Assembly (NCBI RefSeq): GCF_007625075.1
Contig: NZ_QMIE01000002.1
Span: 91,873-155,872 of the forward strand
Length of the DNA: 64,000 nt
DNA from: Oceanidesulfovibrio indonesiensis
GTDB taxonomy: Bacteria; Desulfobacterota; Desulfovibrionia; Desulfovibrionales; Desulfovibrionaceae
Reading direction: 5' to 3'
Positions within the stretch are counted from its first letter, which is position 1. Every line of letters begins with the position of its first letter. The position numbers and the translations under genes are program-made. Below are positions 8,799 to 16,095 of this stretch, piece after piece. Under the pieces are notes generated by a model, which ran no database searches, was not told where the DNA came from, and saw only the letters and a list, made by a program, of their open reading frames with translations.

Positions 8799-9782
8799 AT
8801 GCGCCGTGTCCTCAGACTCGCGAGCATCACTCTGTTTGTCGTGTGCCTCACCGCGTCCGCCGCATTCGCCATGGAAATCAAGCTCGGCATCGTCACCACA
8901 CCGGGATCTGCCCAGTACATCGTGGCCGAGAAGTTCAAGGAGCTGGTGGAGGAGCGCTCCGGAGGCGACATCACGGTCTCCATCTTCCACAGCGCCTCCC
9001 TGGGCAACGAGACCGAGATTTTGCAGCAGATCCAGATGAACGCCGTGAATATGGGCGTGATCACCCTCGGGCCGTTCGATGCTTTCGTGCCTGAGGTCAA
9101 GGTGGTCAATTTTCCCTTCCTGTTCAGGGACTACGACCATGTGAGCGAGATACTGGACGGTCCGCTGGGCCAGGAAGTGCTCGACGCCCTGGAGAAAGCA
9201 GGGTTCAAGGGGCTGGCCTTCTCGGAAAACGGGTTCCGCAATCTCACCAACAACAAGCGGCCCGTGCACTCGGTGGAGGATGTCGCCGGCCTCAAGATTC
9301 GCGTCATGGAGAGCGCTCTGCACAAAGAGCTTTGGCGCGTGCTGGGGGCGAACCCCACGCCCATGGGCTGGCCCATCTACTCGGAGCTGGAGCAGGGCGT
9401 GATCGACGGCCAGGAGAATCCCGTGAGCGTTCTCAAGGTCTTCAAGCTTTTCGAGGTCCAGAAGTATCTGAGCCTGACCGGCCATGTGTACTCCGCGCAT
9501 ATCGATGTGGCCAACCTGAACTGGTTCAACGGCCTGAACGAGGGCGTGCAGACCATGCTCCAGGAAGCCATGTACGAAGCCGCCGTGCATCAACGCAACT
9601 GGAACCGCGAGAACGAGGCCGGCTTCCTGGCGGAGTTGGAAAGGGAAGGCATGATCGTGGACAAGGATCCGGACAAGGCATCCTTCCGGGCCAAGGCCGT
9701 GGAACTGAAGGGCATGGACCTGTTTACCAGGGATCCGGCCACTGCCGAGCTGCTGGACAGGTTCCTGGAAGCCACCAGGTAG
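8799..9782 (+). CDS. dctP: TRAP transporter substrate-binding protein (DctP family)
   Basis: Periplasmic solute receptor of a tripartite ATP-independent periplasmic transporter; captures an organic acid anion and delivers it to the DctQM permease. A signal peptide spans residues 1-25 (RLASITLFVVCLTASAAFA). The mature part shows DctP hallmarks: VVNFPFLFRDYDHV, FSENGFRNLTNNKRPV and the LKIRVMES strand containing the carboxylate-binding Arg, then MGWPIYSELEQGVIDGQENP. The ATG at 8799 is preferred over 8781 because CAGGAGA is 6-7 bases ahead. The substrate cannot be read from sequence. 327 residues, normal for the family. Confidence 0.92.
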   Translation: MRRVLRLASITLFVVCLTASAAFAMEIKLGIVTTPGSAQYIVAEKFKELVEERSGGDITVSIFHSASLGNETEILQQIQMNAVNMGVITLGPFDAFVPEVKVVNFPFLFRDYDHVSEILDGPLGQEVLDALEKAGFKGLAFSENGFRNLTNNKRPVHSVEDVAGLKIRVMESALHKELWRVLGANPTPMGWPIYSELEQGVIDGQENPVSVLKVFKLFEVQKYLSLTGHVYSAHIDVANLNWFNGLNEGVQTMLQEAMYEAAVHQRNWNRENEAGFLAELEREGMIVDKDPDKASFRAKAVELKGMDLFTRDPATAELLDRFLEATR

Positions 9783-9798
9783 CTTTCCGCAATCTGCC

Positions 9799-9823
9799 GG
9801 GGGAGGGCGATGCGTCCTCCCCC
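9799..9823 (+). promoter_or_regulatory. GC-rich hairpin between dctP and dctQ
   Basis: Perfect 8-bp stem GGGGGAGG / CCTCCCCC (9799-9806 with 9816-9823) and a 9-base loop, 17 bases after the dctP stop and with no T-run. Such hairpins in binding-protein operons usually protect the upstream mRNA and attenuate the permease genes, keeping receptor in excess. Role inferred. Confidence 0.5.
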
Positions 9824-9888
9824 CTTGCACTCCAGGCTATCCAACTCACAACGCCCGCAGGGAAATCATTCGCACGACCGAAGGCCCC

Positions 9889-10437
9889 ATGCGCATCGTA
9901 CGCATCCTCACCCGCATCAGCGATTTCGTGAACACCGCGGCCGAATGGGCGCTCGGCCTGCTCGGCTTTTCCATGGCCGCCGTCATCGGGTTGCAGGTCT
10001 TCTTCCGCTACGCGCTCAACGACTCCCTGTTCTGGAGCGAGGAGCTGGGCCGGCTCATTCTGGTCTGGCTCACCTTCCTGGGTGCGAGCGTGGCCTACAA
10101 ACGCGGGGCGCACATCGGCGTGGATGCACTGGTCAACGCGCTGCCGTCCGCGGGCAGGCGGCTTGCGAGCATCGCCGCCACGTGCGTCGGGTTGTTCCTG
10201 TTCTCCATTCTGGCGTGGAAGGGCTTTGAGTTCCTGGACTTCATCAAGTTCCAGCAGACCACATCCCTGGGCGTGAGCAAGCGGGTGCCGTTCCTCATGG
10301 TGCCTGTGGGCGGAGCCATCATGCTGCTGCACGGCATCGCGTTCCTGGCGCGAGACGTTTTTGCCTGGGAAGACCCTGCGCAGGCATGCACGGTGATTCA
10401 GGAAGGCGAGGCGTCGGACGAGGAGGGCAGGGCGTGA
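9889..10437 (+). CDS. dctQ: TRAP transporter small permease (DctQ)
   Basis: Four-helix small membrane subunit of the TRAP transporter, 182 residues. Hydrophobic segments lie near 25-45, 60-80, 100-120 and 140-160. The family motif FFRYALNDSLFWSEELGRLILVWLTFLG is clear at about residues 42-69 (a DctQ signature with the Trp-Ser-Glu-Glu core). The stop codon overlaps the dctM start (TGATG), so the two are translationally coupled. It sits 106 bases after dctP, across the hairpin. Confidence 0.92.
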   Translation: MRIVRILTRISDFVNTAAEWALGLLGFSMAAVIGLQVFFRYALNDSLFWSEELGRLILVWLTFLGASVAYKRGAHIGVDALVNALPSAGRRLASIAATCVGLFLFSILAWKGFEFLDFIKFQQTTSLGVSKRVPFLMVPVGGAIMLLHGIAFLARDVFAWEDPAQACTVIQEGEASDEEGRA

Positions 10438-11711
10438 TGACGGGTCTGCTCTTTGCCTTGCTGGCGCTGCTGTTTCTGCTGAACACGCCCATCGCCATAG
10501 CCATCGGCGCAGCCACCACCGCGGCGTTTCTCATCAAGGGCGACGCGAACATGATGCTCGTGGCGCAGCGCATGTACGGGGGGGCGGACTCTTTCCCGCT
10601 CATGGCTGTGCCCTTGTTCATGACGGCCGGCGTGCTCATGGAATCAGGCGGTATCTCCCGGCGTCTGGTGGCGTTTGCCGAGAGCCTGGTTGGCTGGCTG
10701 CCCGGCGGACTGGCCGCGGTTGCCATCGTCTCGGCCATGTTCTTCGCCGGCATTTCCGGCTCGGCCGCGGCGGATACGGCGGCTGTGGGAGCCATCCTCA
10801 TTCCGGCCATGGTCAGGAACGGCTACAGTCGGCATTACGCCGGCGCGGTGCAGGCCGCAGCCGGATCCATCGGCGTGATCATCCCGCCGTCCATACCCAT
10901 GATCATCTTCGGGGTGCTCACGGGTGCGTCAATCGGCAAGCTGTTCGCGGCAGGCATCCTGCCTGGCCTGCTCATCGGCTTTTCGCTCATCGTGGTGGCG
11001 CTGTTCATTGCCAGACGGCAGGGCTTCACCAACCGCACGCCGTTCGCCTGGAGCAGGGTGTGGCGGACCGGCAAACGCGCCATCCTCGCCCTCGGCGCAC
11101 CGCTGCTCATTCTCGGCGGCATTCTCGGCGGCATCTTCACGGCCACGGAATCCGCAGCGGTGGCGGTCATCTATGCCCTTGTGGTGGGCTTGGCCATTTA
11201 CAGGGAACTGGATCTCAAATCGCTGCCGCGTCTGTTCATCAACGCCGGGGTCACGGCCAGCGTCATCATGTTCATCATCACTCAGGCCACGGTGTTCTCG
11301 TGGTTTCTGACCATCGAGCAGATCCCGCAGGCAATAGCCGGCGCCGTGCTGGGACTCACGGACAACCCGCTGCTGCTCCTGCTGCTGGTGAACTGCGTGC
11401 TGCTGGTGGCGGGCACATTCCTGGAGACTACGGCGGCGCTCATTCTGCTGGTGCCGGTGATAACCCCCATGCTGCCGGCTCTGGGCATCGACATCGTGCA
11501 ACTCGGGGCCATCGTGGTCACCAACCTGGCCATCGGCATGCTCACCCCGCCTCTGGGCATATGCCTCATCGTGAGCTGCGGGCTCAGCGAAAGCCCGCTG
11601 ACCCGCATCAGCCGGAGCGTTCTGCCGTTCCTGGCCGCGCTGCTCGTCAACCTGCTGCTCATCACGTTCTGGTCGCCACTGACCATGTGGATTCCGTCCA
11701 TGCTCGACTGA
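10437..11711 (+). CDS. dctM: TRAP transporter large permease (DctM)
   Basis: Sodium- or proton-coupled large membrane subunit (424 residues, about 12 helices) that translocates the substrate handed over by DctP. Signature stretches include FFAGISGSAAADTAAVG, AAAGSIGVIIPPSIPMIIFG and the C-terminal NLAIGMLTPPLGICLIV. The start at 10437 (MTGLLFAL) overlaps the dctQ stop and has an AGGAGGG ribosome binding site about 10 bases upstream. The longer reading frame from 10386 lies inside dctQ and was rejected. Confidence 0.94.
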   Translation: MTGLLFALLALLFLLNTPIAIAIGAATTAAFLIKGDANMMLVAQRMYGGADSFPLMAVPLFMTAGVLMESGGISRRLVAFAESLVGWLPGGLAAVAIVSAMFFAGISGSAAADTAAVGAILIPAMVRNGYSRHYAGAVQAAAGSIGVIIPPSIPMIIFGVLTGASIGKLFAAGILPGLLIGFSLIVVALFIARRQGFTNRTPFAWSRVWRTGKRAILALGAPLLILGGILGGIFTATESAAVAVIYALVVGLAIYRELDLKSLPRLFINAGVTASVIMFIITQATVFSWFLTIEQIPQAIAGAVLGLTDNPLLLLLLVNCVLLVAGTFLETTAALILLVPVITPMLPALGIDIVQLGAIVVTNLAIGMLTPPLGICLIVSCGLSESPLTRISRSVLPFLAALLVNLLLITFWSPLTMWIPSMLD

Positions 11712-11758
11712 TTCGGTGCGACTGGTTCGCCACTCGGAGTTCATGTCATTCCATGGTG

Positions 11759-11787
11759 TTGACATACCTGATTCTCCACAGTATATG
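11759..11787 (+). promoter_or_regulatory. sigma-70-type promoter of the ArsR-family gene
   Basis: TTGACA (11759-11764), a 17-base spacer and TATATG (11782-11787), 31 bases before the ATG at 11818. The sequence TGCGCAGT (11786-11793) overlaps the -10 and is shared with the upstream region of the permease operon (19168-19175), so it is a candidate operator for the ArsR-family protein. Confidence 0.65.
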
Positions 11788-11817
11788 CGCAGTGACTAAA
11801 ATGATTGTCGAGGTCTC

Positions 11818-12105
11818 ATGATCGATTCTGAAAAACAGGCCCGCATATTCAAGGTGCTCTCGGTGAGCACGCGCGTGCGGATGCTTGAGATGCTGAAGCA
11901 CCGTTCCTTCTGCGTGAACGCCCTGGCCAAGATGCTGGACATCACGCCGTCTGCCGTGTCGCAGCATCTGCGGGTTTTGAGGGATGCGGACCTCGTCATT
12001 GCGGACAAGGAGGGGTACTTCGTTCATTACCGGGTCAACGAGCAGACCATGGCGGAGTGGCGAACTGTTGCGGACAATTTGTTCAAGATTCCCAAGGGAC
12101 TGTGA
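11818..12105 (+). CDS. ArsR/SmtB-family transcriptional regulator
   Basis: Small winged-helix repressor of 95 residues; most relatives release DNA on binding metals, metalloids or thiol-reactive ligands. The recognition helix is ITPSAVSQHLRVLRDADLV (about 42-60) and the wing is KEGYFVHYRV. It lacks the classic ELCVCDL arsenic motif. The only Cys is C32 (HRSFCVNAL), so ligand sensing is not obvious. It heads a plus-strand unit with a Cys-rich small protein and an ABC exporter, opposite a redox/permease operon, and probably regulates both. Confidence 0.88.
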   Translation: MIDSEKQARIFKVLSVSTRVRMLEMLKHRSFCVNALAKMLDITPSAVSQHLRVLRDADLVIADKEGYFVHYRVNEQTMAEWRTVADNLFKIPKGL

Positions 12106-12131
12106 CCCTCTCTTTTTTTCTGAACTAAAAC

Positions 12132-12149
12132 AGTTTCCGCGCGGAAACT
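12132..12149. promoter_or_regulatory. perfect 18-bp palindrome AGTTTCCGCGCGGAAACT
   Basis: Uninterrupted dyad (9+9) in the 62-base gap between the ArsR-family gene and the Cys-rich small gene, 18 bases before the latter's start. No T-run follows, so it does not read as a terminator. A dimeric regulator site or a processing hairpin are both possible. Confidence 0.55.
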
Positions 12150-12167
12150 TAATCAAAGGAGGATGAG

Positions 12168-12311
12168 ATGGACAAGAAAGAAGCATGTTGTTGCCAGAAA
12201 CCCGATCAACTCAAAGGAAAGCCGCAGGAGTGCTCGCCCGAGCAGATCAAGAAATGCCACGGCGACGATCCCACCCATCCGTGCGACACGAACAAGAGCA
12301 CCAAGGAGTAG
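12168..12311 (+). CDS. 47-residue cysteine-rich protein
   Basis: Too short for standard ORF calling but well supported: an ideal AAAGGAGG ribosome binding site 5-6 bases before the ATG, and a clean 48-codon frame. The product is soluble and has six Cys: a CCC run at 7-9, then single Cys at 22, 30 and 39 (QECSPE, KKCHGD, HPCDTN). His residues are beside two of them. The pattern suggests metal or metalloid binding, as a small chaperone or sequestering protein. It lies between the ArsR-family regulator and the ABC exporter. I recall similar short proteins in related genomes but know no assigned function. Confidence 0.75.
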   Translation: MDKKEACCCQKPDQLKGKPQECSPEQIKKCHGDDPTHPCDTNKSTKE

Positions 12312-12428
12312 CATCTCCCTAAGACCGGCCTTCGCTGGGAATGCATGTTTTATGGTTATCCCCGGTGGAGGCCGGCCTCGTCCGCACCGACGCAGAAACC
12401 ATATTAAGAGATTGGAAGGAGTGGCAGG

Positions 12429-13409
12429 ATGACAGACGAAGCCGTCGTGGTGGAGAACCTGACCAAGCGGTTCGGCGACGTACAGGCCGTGGACGGGGTC
12501 TCGTTCAACGTCCGCCAGGGAGAGCTCTTCGGGTTTCTCGGCCCGAACGGCGCCGGCAAGACCACCACCATCAACATGCTCACCGGACTGGCGCGCCCGG
12601 ATGCCGGATCGTTCCGCATCTGCGGCGTGGATTGCGCCCGGAATCCCCGGGCAGCCCAGCGCCTTATCGGTGTGGTGCCGGACGAGAGCAACCTGTACCC
12701 GGAGCTCACCGGGTTCGAAAACCTCTGCTTCTGCGCAGCCCTGTATGGCATGCGCATGGAGGAGCGCCAGGCCCGAGCCCGGTCTCTCCTGAAGGATTTC
12801 GACCTGGAGCACGCGGCGGAGCGCAAGTTCGGGGGGTACTCCAAGGGGATGAAGCGCAAGTTGACCATTGCCGCCGGGATAATCCACAAGCCGGATATTC
12901 TCTTTCTCGACGAACCAACCACGGGCATCGATGTGGCCAGCGCCAGGCAGCTCAGGCAGCTCGTGTCCGAACTGCACGATGCCGGAACCACCATCTTCCT
13001 GACCACGCACTACATCGAGGAGGCGGAGCGGCTCTGCAACCGCATCGCATTTATCGTATCCGGCCGCATCGTGCGCATCGATTCTGTAGAGCACCTGGTC
13101 CAACCGCTCCAGGCGCGGCACGTACTGCAAATCACCAGCGAGGAGACATTGACCGGCGATCTGCGGACGGTCCTTGTCAAAGCGTTTCCCGAGCTCGAAG
13201 TCTCGCCGCCCGGCCAGAACACGGTCCGGGTTGAGGCCGACGAGCCCGTGCGCGTGGGGCCGCTCGTGCGCCTTCTAGAAGATTACGGTGTCACGGTCTC
13301 GGAGGCCCGGCGCATACGCCCGTCGCTCGAGGATGTGTTTGTCCGGATCACTGGCATCGAGACCAACATGATGCGCAACGAGAAGGAATCGAAGGGGGCA
13401 CGGCAGTGA
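12429..13409 (+). CDS. ABC transporter ATP-binding protein
   Basis: Drug/metal-exporter-type ATPase of the CcmA/DrrA group, 326 residues. Walker A is GPNGAGKTT (38-46), the signature is YSKGMKRK (137-144), Walker B is ILFLDEPTTG with D161-E162, and the switch His is in LTTHYIEEAERLC. The N-terminal 230 residues are the ATPase domain; the remaining 95 form the accessory domain common in exporters. The last codons overlap the permease gene by 4 bases. It belongs to the ArsR-headed unit, so substrate is probably the ligand sensed there or a derivative of it. Confidence 0.92.
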   Translation: MTDEAVVVENLTKRFGDVQAVDGVSFNVRQGELFGFLGPNGAGKTTTINMLTGLARPDAGSFRICGVDCARNPRAAQRLIGVVPDESNLYPELTGFENLCFCAALYGMRMEERQARARSLLKDFDLEHAAERKFGGYSKGMKRKLTIAAGIIHKPDILFLDEPTTGIDVASARQLRQLVSELHDAGTTIFLTTHYIEEAERLCNRIAFIVSGRIVRIDSVEHLVQPLQARHVLQITSEETLTGDLRTVLVKAFPELEVSPPGQNTVRVEADEPVRVGPLVRLLEDYGVTVSEARRIRPSLEDVFVRITGIETNMMRNEKESKGARQ

Positions 13410-14143
13410 AGCGGCTAATCGCCTACTGGAGCATACTGGTCAAGGACATGCGGACCTATTACCTGAAGCCGCCGAACGTCAGCTGGGGCCTGATCTTTCC
13501 GCTGGCGTGGACCGGCATGTTCTTCATCCGGTCCGGGAGCGGCCTGGAGAGCGTGCCGCAGCTGCTGCCCGGGGTTGTGGCCATCTCCATCCTGTTCGGA
13601 ACCACCTCCATGCTTGCGGTGACAGTGACCTTCGAGAAGAAGAACCGCTCCTTCGAACGGCTGCTGCTTGCGCCCATCCCGTTCGAGCTGCTGATGTTCG
13701 CCAAGACGAGCGGGGCTATTCTTTTCGGCGTGGCCAATGCCTTCGTGCCCGTAGCCATGGCCTTGTTCCTGACCGATCTTGCGCATGTGGACTGGGCGCT
13801 TTTCGTGCCGGCCGTTGTCCTTATCGCCGTGGCCTCGACATTCCTGGGCCTGTTCATCGCCGTGGCGGTCAGCGAGGTGTTCGAAGCGCAGACGTTCTCC
13901 AATTTTTTCCGCTTCCCCATGATCTTCCTGTGCGGTCTCTTCTTCCCCATAGAGAAGCTGCCCGTTCTGCTCAAGCCGCTGTCATATGTACTGCCGCTGA
14001 CATATGGTGTGGACGTGCTCCACGGTTCGGTGCACGGCGAGCACATGATGCCCTTTGCGCTGGATCTGATCGTGCTCGGTATCTTCTGCGCGGGCCTGTT
14101 CATAATGAGCCTGCGCAACATCAGGAGGCGGTGGATTGCGTGA
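13406..14143 (+). CDS. ABC-2 type transporter permease
   Basis: Integral membrane partner of the ATPase just upstream (coding regions overlap by 4 bases). 245 residues with six hydrophobic segments, starting VSWGLIFPLAWTGMFFI and including the ABC-2 signature region FFRFPMIFLCGLFFPIEKLPV (about 168-188). Exporters of this type move antibiotics, lipids, heme or metal conjugates. The gene ends 98 bases from the convergent MauE/DoxX-like gene. Confidence 0.9.
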   Translation: MKRLIAYWSILVKDMRTYYLKPPNVSWGLIFPLAWTGMFFIRSGSGLESVPQLLPGVVAISILFGTTSMLAVTVTFEKKNRSFERLLLAPIPFELLMFAKTSGAILFGVANAFVPVAMALFLTDLAHVDWALFVPAVVLIAVASTFLGLFIAVAVSEVFEAQTFSNFFRFPMIFLCGLFFPIEKLPVLLKPLSYVLPLTYGVDVLHGSVHGEHMMPFALDLIVLGIFCAGLFIMSLRNIRRRWIA

Positions 14144-14241
14144 GGGGGAGAGTCAGCGGTGCGGCGGCGACACATTTGGGAAGTGAGATATGCTCTTCGC
14201 AAAAACAGAACGGAGCGAGAGATTGACGGGCAGGTCGCCGG

Positions 14242-14721
14242 TCATGACGCAGGCGATCTCCTTCTCCTTCTCATCCGGAGGCAGAGCGCGGCGCCCAGGC
14301 CCATCAGCACGAAGAGCCCGTCCCGCATGATGTACCAGGATGCGTGGTACGTGGTCGACGAAGGGCTTGTCGAGAAGCAGCCGCAACTTATGTCGAGGCC
14401 GCGCCATGCGTTGAATATCAACGTGACCCAGAACGTGAGGAGCAGTCCGTTGACAAGGAGCAACGCGCCATCGAGGAACAAACCGGCAATCAACAGAATG
14501 CCGAGTATCAGCTCCAGCCATGGCAGGATGATCGCCGTGATGTTGACGAGCGCCTCCGGCAGCACGCGGTAGTCCCGGATTATCAGCGCGAACTCGGCAG
14601 GATGCAGCAGCTTGTCCATGCTGGCGTAGATGAAGATGAAGGCCAGGCCCAGCCTGAGCACGCGGTCGGTGTATTTGAGAATCCGGTGTCGGTCCACTGG
14701 ATTCGTTCCTGCGTTCGCCAT
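14242..14721 (-). CDS. MauE/DoxX-family membrane protein
   Basis: Four-helix membrane protein of 159 residues. The conserved DISCGCFS motif (near 110-117) after the third helix is typical of MauE/DoxX redox proteins, which help form or transfer disulfides in the periplasm. Last gene of the minus-strand operon that runs from 19.1 kb. It starts 6 bases after the rhodanese gene. Its TGA stop is followed by unlike-protein sequence, so it is a true stop. Confidence 0.82.
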   Translation of the reverse strand: MANAGTNPVDRHRILKYTDRVLRLGLAFIFIYASMDKLLHPAEFALIIRDYRVLPEALVNITAIILPWLELILGILLIAGLFLDGALLLVNGLLLTFWVTLIFNAWRGLDISCGCFSTSPSSTTYHASWYIMRDGLFVLMGLGAALCLRMRRRRRSPAS

Positions 14722-14727
14722 ATCGCG

Positions 14728-15207
14728 CTACGCCCCGGTCTCTATGGGAAGGCCCTCGTTTTTCCACAGAGTCCACCCGTTTTTCAGGACATATACGTTG
14801 TCGAAGCCTTTCTCTTCCAGCAGATCCGCAAGTTCGTGGCTGAGCGGGCAGCGTTCGCCGTCGCAGTAGGTGATGATTGCTTCCTTGCCCTGTAGCTGCG
14901 GTTCGATCTCCTCGAAAAGATACGCAAAATCTTCCACCGGAACCGACAAGGAGTTCTGGATGTGACCGGCTTCGTATTCGAACTGCGAACGGGCGTCCAG
15001 AAAAACGGCGCGGTTGGTCATGAAGAGCAGAGCGGCGTCCTTGAGGGCAATCTCGCCGCTCGCCTCGTCAAAGGTGACGGCGCTTTCCTGTCCGGCATGC
15101 AGGACGGGCAGCCCGTCAGGCCGGATAGCGTTCACGCCAAGGGCGAGCAGGGCGGAAACGACGAGAATGCAGGACGCCTGCACGGCTGTCCTTGTGATCC
15201 AATGCAT
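14728..15207 (-). CDS. membrane-anchored rhodanese-like protein
   Basis: Exported rhodanese domain, 159 residues. An N-terminal hydrophobic segment (10-27) anchors or directs it to the periplasm. The domain shows VFLDARSQFEYEAGHI, then the active-site loop YCDGERCPLS, whose first Cys is in the position that carries the persulfide. It may supply or remove sulfur for thiol chemistry with its neighbours (UshA-like protein, CcdA, thioredoxins). Translated from ATG at 15207, 14 bases after the UshA-like stop. Confidence 0.88.
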   Translation of the reverse strand: MHWITRTAVQASCILVVSALLALGVNAIRPDGLPVLHAGQESAVTFDEASGEIALKDAALLFMTNRAVFLDARSQFEYEAGHIQNSLSVPVEDFAYLFEEIEPQLQGKEAIITYCDGERCPLSHELADLLEEKGFDNVYVLKNGWTLWKNEGLPIETGA

Positions 15208-15221
15208 GTGTTGACTCCCGA

Positions 15222-16086
15222 TTAGTTTTGCATCAATTCGAGCACCGTCAAGGAGCTTGGAATGCTGTCATACAGGGAATGCGAGGCTGCCATGACATCC
15301 ATACCCAGGGCCCAGTGGCCGCCTTCGGCTCCGGGCAGAATGAGGATGTCGATCATGGCAACAGTGGCTCCCTTGGTGTAGGGCCGCACCCATATCGTTT
15401 GGCCCGGTGCGTTCTGCCTGCCGGAAAAGCCCCTGCCTGGCCCGCTTCCCAGCAGAATATCCAGCGCGTCAGGGTTTCTTTGCAGAAAGGATTCCTCGTA
15501 CGCGGCGCCCCACAGGCTCAGACCGATCACAATGGTGGCGTCTTGCCGGGCTGTTTGCGCCGCTTTGAGTATTTTCGGTTCAAACCTGGCGTAAGTCGGA
15601 TCGCTCAGGCCCTTTTCGTATGGAAACACAATCAACGCAACAGTCGCGGAATTTTTTACCAGCATCTCCACGCGGGCATCGCGGGAAAGGCTCAACCATT
15701 CCGGAGGAAGCGACAGACCGAGCTTCTCCAGCCAGGCAATTTCTTCAGAATTAATAAGGCCGTAGTCATAACCAAGAGCCTCATACAGCGCAAAGATGTT
15801 TCTGGGCGCATATGCGGAAGCCGGCTCTCCCGCCAGGGACAGGAACTCGAATCCTCCCCCCGAGTCTCAGCGAATTTTCCGGACCCGCCGTTTGCTTCAG
15901 GTCGTGCATGAGCGTGGCCCGCCGGACAACGCCGCCGATTGTCGTGCTGCCTCATGTCGGACAGGGGTGGAAGTTGCCGAAGGTGTTCGCCGTATACAGG
16001 ATGCTGATAGCGGGTTGAGCCGCGATGCTGTCGGCTGCGGAGCAGAGCCATATCAAGCAAAAGGCGAGAACAATCCTGGGCATCAT
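15222..16086 (-). CDS. UshA-like probable selenoprotein (UGA as Sec; +1 shift in a G6 run)
   Basis: Reading from ATG at 16086 (GGAGG just upstream, 10 bases after ccdA) gives a signal peptide (1-23), then ILYTANTFGNFHPCPT and an in-frame TGA at 15954-15952, then GSTTIGGVVRRATLMHDL. Translating TGA as Sec makes the redox motif C42-P-T-U45. The frame then shifts by one in a run of six G (forward C run 15856-15861); removing one G joins it to GGGFEFLSLAG and the rest, about 287 residues in all. The fold resembles UshA/5'-nucleotidase metallophosphatases, but the metal motifs are lost (LYTANTFG for the usual TNDxHG; LGYDYGLINSEE for GNHEFD), so it is probably a thiol/selenol protein, not a phosphatase. 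The G6 shift may be a sequence error or a real lesion. Confidence 0.75.
15916..15951 (-). promoter_or_regulatory. candidate bacterial SECIS hairpin after the UGA codon
   Basis: The 36 bases directly 3' of the UGA can fold. Outer GGC (next to UGA) pairs with GCC at the far end, and an inner GACAA/UUGUC stem closes a 9-base G-rich loop. Bacterial SECIS elements lie in this position, although the loop here begins about 13 bases from the UGA, slightly closer than usual. Pairing seen by eye; function inferred. Confidence 0.45.
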
Positions 16087-16095
16087 TGCCTCCAG

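Noticed and set aside
12132..12149. Palindrome as a rho-independent terminator of the ArsR gene
   Set aside because: No T-run follows and the next gene starts 18 bases on; operator or processing site is more likely.
14239..14244. TGA stop of the MauE/DoxX-like gene considered as Sec
   Set aside because: Sequence after it does not look like protein, and no Cys/Sec motif would be completed.
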